DNA from: Candidatus Obscuribacterales bacterium
GTDB taxonomy: Bacteria > Cyanobacteriota > Vampirovibrionia > Obscuribacterales > Obscuribacteraceae
Reading direction: 5' to 3'
DNA length: 64,000 bases
NCBI GenBank assembly: GCA_019747875.1
Contig: JAIEQI010000056.1
Location: 1 to 64,000, forward strand
This document shows positions 53,884 through 62,363 of the stretch, one piece after another. The position numbers were made by a program, and so were the translations under genes. Positions within the stretch are counted from its first letter, which is position 1; each line of letters begins with the position of its first letter. Below the pieces are notes generated by a model. It saw only the letters and a program-made list of their open reading frames with translations, was not told the origin of the DNA and ran no database searches.

Positions 53884-54198
53884 TGCTTACCCTGACCCGC
53901 CCATTACACCAGACCATACCTGAAAAGAACACTCCGAGCCAATACCTAAAACATCACCACCGTCCAGCGTCCTCTGCATAAATATGCAGCGCCCTTGGGG
54001 GACGGGTGTTTGCACACCGTGCCGGGAGCGAACACCCTGGTGTGACTCCCTAGCGGTCTTGTCCCGAGGGATCCGGTCGCGGCACTGATCCCTGAACCCC
54101 AAACGGGCTCCGGTTCTGCTTCCCGGAGCCGCTTAGGATTTGGTCCCATTCAGAAGGCTGGTGGTGGGTAGGGACCGTTCTGGACAACTTTTGAAGTT
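53884..54198. other. Hairpin-rich intergenic region before the LysM operon
   Basis: No gene is seen. Stems read directly are CTGCATA-AA-TATGCAG (about 53974-53989), GGTGT-TTGC-ACACC (about 54005-54018), ACACC-CTG-GTGT (about 54029-54042) and GGCTCCGG...CCGGAGCC (about 54108-54132). They sit in GC-rich sequence unlike the flanking genes. Part could be a structured 5' leader or promoter-control region of the minus-strand LysM operon, but no known RNA family is recognised. Confidence 0.4.
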
Positions 54199-54239
54199 GG
54201 GGGCAATTGCTTGCCCCCTTACTCCATCCGCCAAACTTC
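54199..54239. repeat. Conserved downstream hairpin, copy A
   Basis: GGGGGCAA-TTGC-TTGCCCCC (54199-54218) is followed by a TCCATCCGCCAAACT block (54223-54237). It lies just past the 3' end of the minus gene at 54268. The same hairpin with TTCC as loop, and the same flank, lies at 55571-55610 past the paralogous gene, so the element was duplicated with the gene. It has no T-run and may protect mRNA 3' ends. Confidence 0.65.
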
Positions 54240-54267
54240 GCTCACACAAAATCACCGCATCCGAATC

Positions 54268-54999
54268 TTATTTGGTCTTTTGCTCAATTACTGGCTTTTT
54301 GACCTTATCGGCAGGCACCATTTTTACACCCTCTCTGTAAGGTCCGATATCCTTTGGTTCAGCCTTGGGAAGGTCTTTGCCCGTGCCTGATTGGAAGGTG
54401 ACTTCTTCGGACTTGCCCCCTCTAAATCCGCCGCCGCCAGCGGTTCCCTTCGGCATTTGCTCACCCTTCTCTAAGCGATTAACAGCGTTGCCACCAGCTG
54501 GACCACCTTTTTGTAACTCATCGAGATCGATCTTTCCGCCTCCAGCGCGTCCGCCTCCGCCAACGCCTCTCATCTCAATCTTTCCGCCGCCACCTTTGCC
54601 ATTAGGATCCTTCTGGAGTTCCTCTAGCTGCTTCATGGCTTCCTTGTCGTTGCGCGCGCCTTTCATGCTGTTTTCATTGTTGCGGTCGATTTTGCCACCG
54701 CCGCCTTGTCCGTTGGGATCTTTGCGCAGCTCCTCAAGCTTTTTCATTGCTTCTTTATTGCCCTTGGCGCCTTGCATGCTCATCTCACCATTGGCGTCGT
54801 TAGTAATTTCGAGATCGGGCAAGGCCTTCTTGGCACTTTCGTCAGTTGCTTTGCTATTTGAATCGTTCTTGAATGACCCTTCCTTTCCACCCTTACCAAA
54901 TGCATCATGCACTGCTTCTTGGGTCAGATTTTCAGCTCCCTTTTCTGTTACGGCTGGTTGCTTTTCGTGATTTTCTTGATTTTCCAAATGATGTGACAT
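54268..54999 (-). CDS. Gly-rich repeat protein, paralogue A of duplicated cassette
   Basis: A 243-residue hydrophilic protein starting MSHHLENQENHEKQP at 54999 (AGGAGG about ten bases upstream). Its N-terminal 40 residues match the neighbour at 55639: EKQPAVTEKGAENLTQEAVHDAF.KGGKEGSF versus EKQPATSEQASEQLSQEAVKDAF.KPGNEGTF. A KALPDLEI motif also recurs as KALPGLEI. The middle has a two-fold repeat of about 30 residues (NKEAMKKLEELRKDPNGQGGGGKI and DKEAMKQLEELQKDPNGKGGGGKI) that alternates a short helix and a Gly run. The tail is Gly/Lys-rich. There is no signal peptide. Function unknown. Confidence 0.75.
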   Translation of the reverse strand: MSHHLENQENHEKQPAVTEKGAENLTQEAVHDAFGKGGKEGSFKNDSNSKATDESAKKALPDLEITNDANGEMSMQGAKGNKEAMKKLEELRKDPNGQGGGGKIDRNNENSMKGARNDKEAMKQLEELQKDPNGKGGGGKIEMRGVGGGGRAGGGKIDLDELQKGGPAGGNAVNRLEKGEQMPKGTAGGGGFRGGKSEEVTFQSGTGKDLPKAEPKDIGPYREGVKMVPADKVKKPVIEQKTK

Positions 55000-55140
55000 G
55001 TGAATATCCTCCTGAACCTTCCTGTTTTGAATATCACCAACTGCACTCAAGAGTTCGAGATTTGCGCATACCAAGCCAGGTTCCGCATTAGCTAACCTTG
55101 CAATTCGATTCTCATTGTGTTACGGGATACAGCTGCGAAG

Positions 55141-55190
55141 AGTGTTTTGACTGGCGGTCGTGCTCTTCGTTTGTTGATGTTTTCATTATG
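55141..55190 (-). promoter_or_regulatory. Promoter -10 region and conserved leader hairpin, copy A
   Basis: Reading the minus strand, -35 TTGTTT is at 55213-55208, with a 17-base spacer and -10 CATAAT at 55190-55185. Downstream, the leader carries GAAGAG...CTCTTC, a conserved hairpin (about 55170-55136). The same -35, spacer length and -10 occur upstream of the paralogous gene at 56292, where the spacer bases differ; that is good comparative support. The leader would be about 180 bases long. Confidence 0.7.
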
Positions 55191-55233
55191 CCGATTCAAC
55201 GAGCTCTAAACAATTTGACTTTCCGCACACGTC

Positions 55234-55249
55234 TTGCGGAATTCCGCAA
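55234..55249. promoter_or_regulatory. Palindrome TTGCGGAATTCCGCAA upstream of promoter A
   Basis: A perfect 16-bp palindrome about 20 bases upstream of the -35 box of copy A. In copy B the corresponding bases (about 56441-56458, CTTGCGTAAATCCGCAA) keep the half-sites but not the centre. It could be an activator or repressor site. Confidence 0.5.
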
Positions 55250-55451
55250 ATGCTGATTTCGTCGTGCCAGTGACTTTTTCGGGATTTATCTCAATCGGGT
55301 CTTTGACATTTCCCTTAGCACATGCCGTTTGGATAAATACTCTGCTCAGGGGCTCGCCGTTGTGGAGCGCTCACATCGGTAGGAGCGCTCCAACCAGGGA
55401 ACCAGCTACGTGTCGTCCATATGTGATTGCGGCGTGTTCGGCAAGACAACG

Positions 55452-55498
55452 CAAAAATAACTAAGAGGCCTCGGGTCGCAGGTCCGAAGCCTCTTAGT
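55452..55498 (-). terminator. Rho-independent terminator on minus strand
   Basis: The stem is ACTAAGAGGC (55460-55469) with GCCTCTTAGT (55489-55498), extended by TCGG/CCGA past one mismatch. On the minus strand it is followed by TATTTTT. It lies about 140 bases past the stop of the gene at 55639 and should end its transcript. Confidence 0.75.
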
Positions 55499-55570
55499 AT
55501 TGATCCCTTTCTTTCACTGGGTTTTTGGGTAGGCCGGGATCAAAAAACTCTTGCGGTTCTTTTGAAGGCT

Positions 55571-55610
55571 GGGGGCAATTCCTTGCCCCCTCGCTTTCAT
55601 CCGCCAAACT
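55571..55610. repeat. Conserved downstream hairpin, copy B
   Basis: GGGGGCAA-TTCC-TTGCCCCC (55571-55590) followed by CATCCGCCAAACT, matching the copy at 54199-54239. It lies 29 bases past the 3' end of the minus gene at 55639. The same position relative to both paralogues shows that gene and tail were duplicated together. Confidence 0.65.
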
Positions 55611-55638
55611 TATGATTGATCTAGGACTTAGTCAGATC

Positions 55639-56292
55639 CTAATTTGTTTGTCTCCAATGTTTGTTGATAACTTTCTCTTGGGTTTTATGTGCTTTAGGAG
55701 CGGTTTCTTTGGGCGCATCTACTGGGTTTGATGTCGTTACTGGCGGCTTCGCTTTTTCTTGCCAGCTCTGTGTAGTCTTGTCCGTAACGCCTGACTGGCT
55801 CGTTCCCTCTTCAAATTTCCCGCCCTTCTGACCGAACGCGCCTGGAAGTCGCGTGTGCGCTTCAGATTCTGGCTGGTTTTTCTTGAGGTCGCTGGACCCG
55901 GAATTCTCTAGACCTTTGCCTCCGCCGCTCTGTCCGCGTCCTGTCTGCTTCGTTCCTTCCTCATACTTTCCGCCATTCATGCTGCCACCAGCAGGGAGGC
56001 GATCTTGCATTTCAGGAGTTTGCGATCCACCACGGCTGCCTTTTCCTGCGTTATCTCCATTTGTTGGAGCCGGTTCGTGCAATTCTGCGCCGGGGTCTGC
56101 TGCGCTGCCTATTTCGAGACCAGGAAGTGCTTTGTTCGCGGTGTCGTTTTGTGCTCCGCTGCTTTGTGGGCGGAATGTTCCCTCATTGCCTGGCTTGCTG
56201 AACGCATCCTTTACCGCTTCCTGTGAGAGTTGTTCGCTGGCTTGTTCGGATGTTGCTGGTTGCTTTTCTGCTTGTTCTTCGAAATGTGGCAT
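55639..56292 (-). CDS. Gly-rich disordered protein, paralogue B of duplicated cassette
   Basis: A 217-residue hydrophilic protein starting MPHFEEQAEKQPATSE at 56292 (AAGGA before the ATG). It shares the N-terminal domain with the gene at 54268 (QLSQEAVKDAFSKPGNEGTF) and the KALPGLEI motif. The centre and tail differ: two copies of a GGK(Y/F)EEGT-Q(T/S)G unit (MNGGKYEEGTKQTGRG and KGGKFEEGTSQSG) lie in Gly/Ser/Asn-rich sequence, and the end is Lys/Pro-rich. The N-terminal domain is thus conserved while the body diverges, as expected if it acts as a targeting signal or chaperone-binding part. Confidence 0.75.
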   Translation of the reverse strand: MPHFEEQAEKQPATSEQASEQLSQEAVKDAFSKPGNEGTFRPQSSGAQNDTANKALPGLEIGSAADPGAELHEPAPTNGDNAGKGSRGGSQTPEMQDRLPAGGSMNGGKYEEGTKQTGRGQSGGGKGLENSGSSDLKKNQPESEAHTRLPGAFGQKGGKFEEGTSQSGVTDKTTQSWQEKAKPPVTTSNPVDAPKETAPKAHKTQEKVINKHWRQTN

Positions 56293-56349
56293 CTGATAAA
56301 TCCTTCTTAACTGAGCAAGTTCAATGTTCTTGGTAAGGGTGATTGAAGA

Positions 56350-56422
56350 GTTTCATTGACTAGCGGTCGTGCTCTTCGTTTGTTGATGCTTTCATTATGC
56401 TCATGCGACCCAACCAGAACAA
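56350..56422 (-). promoter_or_regulatory. Promoter and conserved leader hairpin, copy B
   Basis: On the minus strand, -35 TTGTTC (56422-56417), a 17-base spacer and -10 CATAAT (56399-56394) are followed by a leader with the GAAGAG...CTCTTC hairpin (about 56379-56345). It matches copy A at 55141-55213 in box sequence, spacing and leader, but not in spacer sequence. The start codon at 56292 lies about 95 bases downstream. Confidence 0.7.
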
Positions 56423-56543
56423 TTTGACTTTCCGCATTGCTCTTGCGTAAATCCGCAAAGGTCACAATGTATGGCTCCGTGATGATTTCGAGCATTTTGT
56501 TCTGGTGTGGCATATACTTATTGGGTTGTCTTGGTCCATCGGC

Positions 56544-58475
56544 ATGAATGAACTGGTAGTTGGGCAGCTAATCGATGGGAAGTATGAAATTCAAGCGCTG
56601 CTTGGTAGTGGCGCTTTTGGTGCTGTGTACAGGGCGTACCACGAGGAACTGCGCCGCGTGGTGGCTATAAAAGTTCTGGGCGCGCGTGGTGACCTTACTG
56701 AAGACATGCGTTCGCGATTCAGCAGAGAGGCTCGCTTACTTAGCGCTTTGGACCACCCAAATGTGATTAGCGTTTACAGTTATGGACTGTTGGAAAATTC
56801 CATTCCGTTCATAGTAATGGAGTTTCTTGATGGTAGGACTCTGGCGGAGCGCCTTCAAGATGACGAGCCCCTGCCGCAGAATCTTCTGCTTGAGATATTC
56901 ATGCAAGTGTGCAAAGGAGTTGCGGCGGCGCACGAGGCCGGAATAATTCACCGAGACTTGAAGCCTGAGAATATTTTTCTTGCTCATTCAGAGGGGTCCG
57001 GACCTGGGTTCGTAACTAAGATTTTGGATTTCGGCTTATCTCGGCATAGTGCCGATGGAATGAGTACTAGCCAGCGGCTGACGCAGACGGGCGCGCTACT
57101 CGGAAGTGTGCAATATATGAGCCCTGAGGCAGCAGCTGGTCAGGCTGTGGATCAGCGGTCTGATATTTATTCTATTGCCTGCATACTCTATCAGTGTGTT
57201 GCAGGTGTAGTGCCTTACGATGCTGAAACACCAATTGGAATTTTGTACAAACAACAGAATGAGAAATTGCCTCCGATTCCTCGTAATCGATTGGAGCAAG
57301 CTCCGAAAGGTATTGAGTTAGTTATTGAGAAAGCGTTAGAGAAGGATCCTTCCTTGAGATTTCAGACTGCGGCGGAGTTTGTTGATGCTCTCAAAGCAGT
57401 CAAAGCGCAAGATATGCAACTCCTAAGTTCTCTATGTGATCGTGAGCTAGGTTCTTCTAAGGTTAGAAACAAATCCATCGTAATTGCCATTATCGCTGCC
57501 GCGGCAGCTGGGCTGATTGGTTTCTTAGTGATGATGCATTTTCAATATCAAAATGAGCTATCTAGAAAATCGAAGGCAACCATTCCTGGCACAAGCAAAC
57601 GAAATGCAAAGATTCGATCTGGTGATCTTTTGACATTGTCCAGTAGGTTTAGCAAAGCACATTCCGATCGTTTTAATCTCGAGATTGAGGACAAGGACGC
57701 TGAACTCAGGGCGATCGAAAGGGATTTGGAAGAAATTCAACCTCATCTTAGAATAAAGGCTAAGCTTGTTGACTGTCTCATTTTGCGTTCGAGATGCTTC
57801 CGAGATCTTGATGATATGCCATCGGCTGAGAGAGTTTTGGAGCAAGCTCTAAAAGAATCAATACTGCCATCCGGAAAACCAGCAACAGAGGCGATCGGAA
57901 TACGAACATCATTGGCTGAGATCAAGCAAGCTCTTGGCAAGGCGGCCGAAGCGGAGAAATTGGCAAGAGAGAATCTTCCTGAAATCGAAAAAGTGGAAGC
58001 CTCGTATCAGAAAGAGGAAGAAACGCTTGAGTTAAAGAGTAATGCGGCTGTCGAGATAGGACTAGCTGCTGCCCTAAGTCGAGGCCTTCTCGCGAATTTC
58101 GAGCTTGGTAGGAAAAATTACCAAAAAGCATTGGAGTACGCTGATCGATCTGCGTACTTTATGGAGGGGCGGGGGATTTTAGACGGTGCCAACAGCATGA
58201 GGTTCCTGATGGGCAACTGTTACTTGGCGATGAAACAGCCAGAAAAAGCAGTACAGGTTGTTGAAACATTCGCCAGTAAATTGGATAGCTTTGACGAATT
58301 CAAAAGAGACTACTATTCAGGTAAGGCAGACAAATCGGAGATTCTCAATCAGGTCCACGTAATTGAGAGTGTGTACTATTGGTATTCCTCTAATGGATTT
58401 ACAAAGTATGCGCAGAAGTATGCCAAGTTCGCGAAGGACCTGCGCACACTAGTTGGAGCACCCATACCGAGATAA
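56544..58475 (+). CDS. PknB-type Ser/Thr kinase with TM and TPR-like sensor
   Basis: A 643-residue receptor-like kinase. The N-terminal kinase domain (about 10-275) shows LGSGAFGAVYRA, VAIKVLG, HRDLKPENIF, DFGLSRH and a clear APE-like YMSPEAA, so it is complete and canonical. One transmembrane helix (about 310-335, SIVIAIIAAAAAGLIGFLVMM) follows. The extracytoplasmic C-terminal 300 residues are helical, with TPR-like repeats (KALEYADRSAYFMEGRG, LAMKQPEKAVQVVETF). The start at 56544 (MNELVVGQ) is preferred over GTG 56505. It differs from the two kinases at 1308-4383, where the membrane part precedes the kinase. Confidence 0.9.
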   Translation: MNELVVGQLIDGKYEIQALLGSGAFGAVYRAYHEELRRVVAIKVLGARGDLTEDMRSRFSREARLLSALDHPNVISVYSYGLLENSIPFIVMEFLDGRTLAERLQDDEPLPQNLLLEIFMQVCKGVAAAHEAGIIHRDLKPENIFLAHSEGSGPGFVTKILDFGLSRHSADGMSTSQRLTQTGALLGSVQYMSPEAAAGQAVDQRSDIYSIACILYQCVAGVVPYDAETPIGILYKQQNEKLPPIPRNRLEQAPKGIELVIEKALEKDPSLRFQTAAEFVDALKAVKAQDMQLLSSLCDRELGSSKVRNKSIVIAIIAAAAAGLIGFLVMMHFQYQNELSRKSKATIPGTSKRNAKIRSGDLLTLSSRFSKAHSDRFNLEIEDKDAELRAIERDLEEIQPHLRIKAKLVDCLILRSRCFRDLDDMPSAERVLEQALKESILPSGKPATEAIGIRTSLAEIKQALGKAAEAEKLARENLPEIEKVEASYQKEEETLELKSNAAVEIGLAAALSRGLLANFELGRKNYQKALEYADRSAYFMEGRGILDGANSMRFLMGNCYLAMKQPEKAVQVVETFASKLDSFDEFKRDYYSGKADKSEILNQVHVIESVYYWYSSNGFTKYAQKYAKFAKDLRTLVGAPIPR

Positions 58476-58513
58476 GATTCTACTGCTACGTGCTAGCGAG
58501 AGTCCGATCCCGG

Positions 58514-58575
58514 GAGCGCCGGCATCTTGCCGGCTTCAAATCTCTCTTCCGGGCGACGCATGGCATCGCCCGTTA
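58514..58575. repeat. Two adjacent palindromic repeats between convergent genes
   Basis: First GCCGGCATCTTGCCGGC (58518-58534), near-identical to the copy at 1220-1236. Then CGGGCGA-CGCATGGCA-TCGCCCG (58550-58572), related in plan to GGGCGAGGC-ATG-GCCTCGCCC at 62432-62452. These are dispersed GC-rich palindromes at transcript ends. They may work as terminators or be mobile REP/MITE-like units. Confidence 0.55.
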
Positions 58576-58593
58576 TGAGCGCGATTCGCTGCA

Positions 58594-61137
58594 TTATTTC
58601 TTCTCGCGTGGTTCAGGTTTCTCTAGCGGGTTTGTTGGCCACGCATGCTTGGGATATCGCCCTTTCAATTCTTTTCTAACTTCCGCATAGGTGTTTTTCC
58701 AGAAACTGGATAGATCCGGAGTGATTTGTTGAATGCGGTAATTCGGTGCTAACAAATGCAATAGAACCGAGACCTGATTCCTCGCGATTTTTGGCGTTTC
58801 ATGCATGCCAAAAAACTCTTGGATGCGAGCTGAGAGAATCGGCTGCTTCCCAATTTCATAAACCAGTTTTGCGCGTCTGCCATTGGGCATTAGTATTGTT
58901 GGTGGTGCTTCGCTTTCAAGGAGCGCTAATTGTTCTCTACTTAAATGCATTTGTAGATATGGCAGTAGTGACCTGTCACGAAGCTCCTGAACGCTAGTAC
59001 ATCCGGCTGTCCATTCGGGAAGGAGTTTTTTCCAGGGGGCATCTCCGAAGTTCGGAAGCTCTTCATTGGGCAGCCATTCTTGCAGACAGTGCAAACGTGT
59101 GAGAAATTGTTTTGATTCTTCGTCTACGAGAGTCTCAAGATCACAATGGATCTGCACCGCTTCAGCAAGAACACTTCCCAAGTCAAGGTTCGCTGGTGGC
59201 GCGGTCGGTGACTCATCCAGAGTCAGATCGCAAAAACGTTTTCTTTTGAATGCAATTACTCGTTCCCGAGATGGATCATATTGAACTTCGATATCAGTGG
59301 ACAAATGTGATGACGGTAGCCAATCTTCTTCGATCACTGAGGCTTGTTTTACTAATGAATCCGATTGCCCGGAATCGATTAGCTCTACTGCGACAAAAAG
59401 ATTCGCGTCCAATACACCAGATTCCTCAGCAATTCGCACTCCTCGGCCGCCAACCATGACCGCGCGGTTTCCTTTTGCTTCGCGTCTTCTGCAAACACGA
59501 TCCGGAAATGAGACAAGGATCGATTTGAGCAAAGGAGTATCGTCTTGTTGTGCTTGCACTGGATGCTTCGCTTTTGATTTAGATTTGATTAGTTTGGCAA
59601 GCTGATCTCTTGCACGCAAGATTTGTTTGGAGGCACCGGTGATAAGCTCCATACCAAAGTGTTCGCGGATCCCACTTTCTTCATAGTCTTCCAAGGCTGC
59701 AACACGATTCAAGAGATCGGAGTTCGTGTGGTGTGTCGCTTTGAAATTTTGCTGACGCTTGAATGGATCTCTTTCGGACAAAACTGCGGCACAAAGCGCT
59801 GCGCGTTCGCTACAGCCCAGTCGTTCGCCTTCAACTAACAAACGCGCCATTCTTGGCTGCAATGGAAGTTGCGCCATGCTCTTTCCCAAGTCGGTGATCA
59901 TGCCGTTTGAGCTTGCGTCCAGCTTATCCAGAAGAGATAATGCTTGGTCGAGCGCTGCTTGTGGTGGCGCTTCAAACCATGGGAAATTGGCGAGGTCTCG
60001 CTCACCCCAGAGCATCAATTGGAGCAAACATTCGGATAATTCGACCCGCGCGATTTCGGGTAAATTGAAATCAGGAAGAGAAAGATGCTCTCGTTCAGTC
60101 CATAAACGCAAGCAGTAGCCCGGTGCGCTGCGTCCTGCTCGACCTGCCCGTTGGATTGCCGATGCTTTTGAGATTCGAGACAAGTGAAGGCTGTTCATGC
60201 CTAGTCGGGGATCGAACTTATTGACTCGAGCATAACCAGAGTCTACCACGGCTGTGACACCATCAATGGTGAGCGAGGTCTCCGCCACGTTCGTAGAGAG
60301 GATAATTTTGCGTCTTGTGCTTGGATCCAAAACTCGTCGCTGCTCATCCAGAGACATCTCGCCGTATAGAGGCAAAATAACGTTCTTTTCGTCAAGGCGA
60401 AGTTGCTCCTCTAGCAGAAATGCAGTTTGTCGAATCTCTGCTTGTCCGGGAAGGAATACGAGAATGTCGCGTTCTGTGCGATCAAGGGTGCGTTTGATAC
60501 CGTCGACGGCAGTTCTCTCGATGCTTTCTTTCGAGGAAACCGCTTGTTGCAAGTATTCTGTTTCTACTGGAAATGTGCGCCCTGGGCTTTCAACGATTGG
60601 GCAATTCCACAAGTATTGCGAAATAGGCTCACTGCTCAAAGTCGCAGACATTACCACGATTTTTAGATCTGGACGCAGTTGCTCTTTTACCTGTTTACAA
60701 AGAGCGAGCGCCAGATCACTATCAATGCTTCTTTCATGAAATTCATCAAAAACCACTGCAGCAATATTTTCCATGAGTGGATCATTTTGCAGTCTCCGCA
60801 GAAAAACACCTTCAGTGCACACCAGAATTCGAGTCGCTTTCGAACTGCGATTCTCGTAGCGAACCTGATAGCCTATTTCTTGTCCAAGTTCACAATTGCG
60901 TTCCTGCGCGATACGTGTCGCTGCTGCGCGCGCTGCTATCCGACGTGACTGCAACACGACGATTTGCGCTTCTGTGCCATTCTGTAATAGCGCCATTTCT
61001 GCGTCCAGGAGCGCGGGGGGAACTCGCGTCGTCTTGCCCGCCCCGGGCTCAGCTTTCAGCACTACAGCCCCCGCATCTTTCAATGAGTTGACTATTCGCG
61101 GCAAAACATCATCGATTGGTAGGACTGGTTTTGTCAT
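58594..61137 (-). CDS. hrpB: ATP-dependent helicase HrpB
   Basis: An 847-residue DEAH-family helicase. Motifs seen are EPGAGKTTRVP (I), QSRRIAARAAATRIA (Ia), DEFHERSIDSDLAL (II, DE-x-H), MSATLSS (III), STNVAETSLTIDGV (V) and QRAGRAGRSAPG (VI). HrpB-specific C-terminal parts follow, including LLALLAP-like LLHLLAPNYRIQQITPDLSSFWKNTYAEVRKELKGRYPKH at the end, a strong HrpB signature. The ATG at 61137 (MTKPVLPIDD) is preferred over a TTG at 61191. It is a single gene, convergent with the kinase gene at 56544. Its cellular role is poorly known; RNA metabolism is likely. Confidence 0.95.
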   Translation of the reverse strand: MTKPVLPIDDVLPRIVNSLKDAGAVVLKAEPGAGKTTRVPPALLDAEMALLQNGTEAQIVVLQSRRIAARAAATRIAQERNCELGQEIGYQVRYENRSSKATRILVCTEGVFLRRLQNDPLMENIAAVVFDEFHERSIDSDLALALCKQVKEQLRPDLKIVVMSATLSSEPISQYLWNCPIVESPGRTFPVETEYLQQAVSSKESIERTAVDGIKRTLDRTERDILVFLPGQAEIRQTAFLLEEQLRLDEKNVILPLYGEMSLDEQRRVLDPSTRRKIILSTNVAETSLTIDGVTAVVDSGYARVNKFDPRLGMNSLHLSRISKASAIQRAGRAGRSAPGYCLRLWTEREHLSLPDFNLPEIARVELSECLLQLMLWGERDLANFPWFEAPPQAALDQALSLLDKLDASSNGMITDLGKSMAQLPLQPRMARLLVEGERLGCSERAALCAAVLSERDPFKRQQNFKATHHTNSDLLNRVAALEDYEESGIREHFGMELITGASKQILRARDQLAKLIKSKSKAKHPVQAQQDDTPLLKSILVSFPDRVCRRREAKGNRAVMVGGRGVRIAEESGVLDANLFVAVELIDSGQSDSLVKQASVIEEDWLPSSHLSTDIEVQYDPSRERVIAFKRKRFCDLTLDESPTAPPANLDLGSVLAEAVQIHCDLETLVDEESKQFLTRLHCLQEWLPNEELPNFGDAPWKKLLPEWTAGCTSVQELRDRSLLPYLQMHLSREQLALLESEAPPTILMPNGRRAKLVYEIGKQPILSARIQEFFGMHETPKIARNQVSVLLHLLAPNYRIQQITPDLSSFWKNTYAEVRKELKGRYPKHAWPTNPLEKPEPREKK

Positions 61138-61421
61138 TTGTTCACGGGGCGTCTCTCTAAGATTATGAGCGATTTGTTCTTGGATCAGCAATCGCTATGC
61201 AACACAAATATCGAATATTAAATCGCAGCTCAGAATCAAAAGAGAAAGTTAACATCGGACTAAGGAAAGCGGCATGTGTATTGGTATCATGCAGACATAT
61301 TGTATATCGCGATCATATCTGGACAGTGCGTTGAAATCGATGCAATGTGCATGTTTTTGTTCATTTGGACCAGGCTTAAAGCGGTGTTATTATCCTGACT
61401 TCGGGCTTGGGGGAAAGAACG

Positions 61422-61745
61422 ATGCAAACGGCCGAGAAGTGCTTGATTGAGATCAGTCACAAAGTTTTGCTTGGAACAGTTCGCTATGATTTGCTGTGTC
61501 CAAATGAAGAAGAAAGCGCCAACAACCTGCAAAAAATTCTTGCTAGTGCATATAAAAATGCCGTTGCAGCGCTGCATCCAAATGCAGATTTGAAAATCAA
61601 AGTAGAAGTGAAGACCGCTGGTGGAAAGTACTCTCCAATTCAGGCTGAGTGCTCTAGTCCCGCGATCGATGTTTATAAGCTTGGGCAAGCTCTGAAAGAA
61701 GCCTATGAGCGGGTTAAATACAGCCACAGAACTTGGGTTGTGTAA
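61422..61745 (+). CDS. Small hypothetical protein
   Basis: A 107-residue soluble protein with alpha/beta pattern (CLIEISHKVLLGTVRYDLLC, then a helix NNLQKILASAYKNAVAAL, then LKIKVEVKTAGGKYSPIQAECSS and a final helix). GGGGGAAAG precedes ATG 61422. There are no catalytic residues or membrane segment and I do not recognise it. The compact length and strand-helix order suggest a small globular domain. It lies 90 bases upstream of a membrane protein gene on the same strand. Confidence 0.65.
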   Translation: MQTAEKCLIEISHKVLLGTVRYDLLCPNEEESANNLQKILASAYKNAVAALHPNADLKIKVEVKTAGGKYSPIQAECSSPAIDVYKLGQALKEAYERVKYSHRTWVV

Positions 61746-61835
61746 GATGAAGTGCCTGCTATAGATTGATCGAACACGAAAAGGCACAAGGGCATGGAAA
61801 AGCTGTAGAATATTGTCATTCCTGGCAGGTATTCT

Positions 61836-62339
61836 ATGAAATCCGGTCCTCAATTCTCTACTCTGTTCCAAAAGTTTTCTTTTGGCTTCAGTTTGTTCAT
61901 GATTATCTTTTGCGGTGGACTTATAGTCACGTATATTGCTGAGCTGCTTGTTCATGAGAACAAACATCCAGTTTCTTCTCAGGTCGGACTGATGTTTTTT
62001 CTAGCTGGGCTAATTGTCGTTTGCCTGCGCATTGTCAGAATTCATTTAAGCGATAGTAAGGCTGTTCGCGAATTGAAGGAAGAGCAGTCGATTCTCAATA
62101 GAGCAAGACAGAGGAAGCGCCCACTAACGATCACCGAAACAGCATTGGATTGCCAGATGCGAATTTCTGACACGAAGAAAGCCTTTGAAAGGTTATCGCT
62201 CACAGGCGTATGTCAGATCGATGTTACAGAGGAAGGCGAACTCTGTTACATATTTCCCAGCTTTGAATCAGACAGTCGCAAGATAACACTGGATGAGTCG
62301 CCCATTTCAATCAAAAAAGAACAGCCAGAACTTTCTTAA
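61836..62339 (+). CDS. Two-TM membrane protein with winged-helix-like tail
   Basis: A 167-residue protein. Two transmembrane helices (about 15-37 and 48-66) are joined by a short polar loop. A charged helix follows (SKAVRELKEEQSILNRARQRK). The C-terminal 65 residues, LTITETALDCQMRISDTKKAFERLSLTGVCQIDVTEEGELCYIFPSF, fit a winged-helix fold with a helix-turn-helix, a beta wing and the closing YxFP strand. Such modules occur in many bacterial membrane proteins, where they may bind protein rather than DNA. Function unknown. Confidence 0.7.
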   Translation: MKSGPQFSTLFQKFSFGFSLFMIIFCGGLIVTYIAELLVHENKHPVSSQVGLMFFLAGLIVVCLRIVRIHLSDSKAVRELKEEQSILNRARQRKRPLTITETALDCQMRISDTKKAFERLSLTGVCQIDVTEEGELCYIFPSFESDSRKITLDESPISIKKEQPELS

Positions 62340-62363
62340 TTGAATGGACCGGCGCACGCAACT

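Larger units (their letters stand above)
55075..55638. other. 564-bp region between duplicated genes
   Basis: It holds the promoter and leader of the gene at 54268 (near 55130-55250), a terminator (55452-55498) and the downstream hairpin (55571-55610) of the gene at 55639. The stretch 55260-55450 has no supported gene; it carries the string CGGGTCTTTGAC near 55300, also seen near 23135, and short GC-rich inverted repeats (GGAGCGCTC...GAGCGCTCC, about 55363-55391). Confidence 0.5.

Noticed and set aside
53207..53923. Long open frame antisense to the LysM gene
   Set aside because: Its Pro/Ser/Ala-rich product is the mirror of Gly/Ser/Lys-rich low-complexity coding on the minus strand, with no ribosome site and no domain. 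Similar antisense frames at 54365-54970, 10340-10576, 14707-15114 and 51269-51757 were left out for the same reason.
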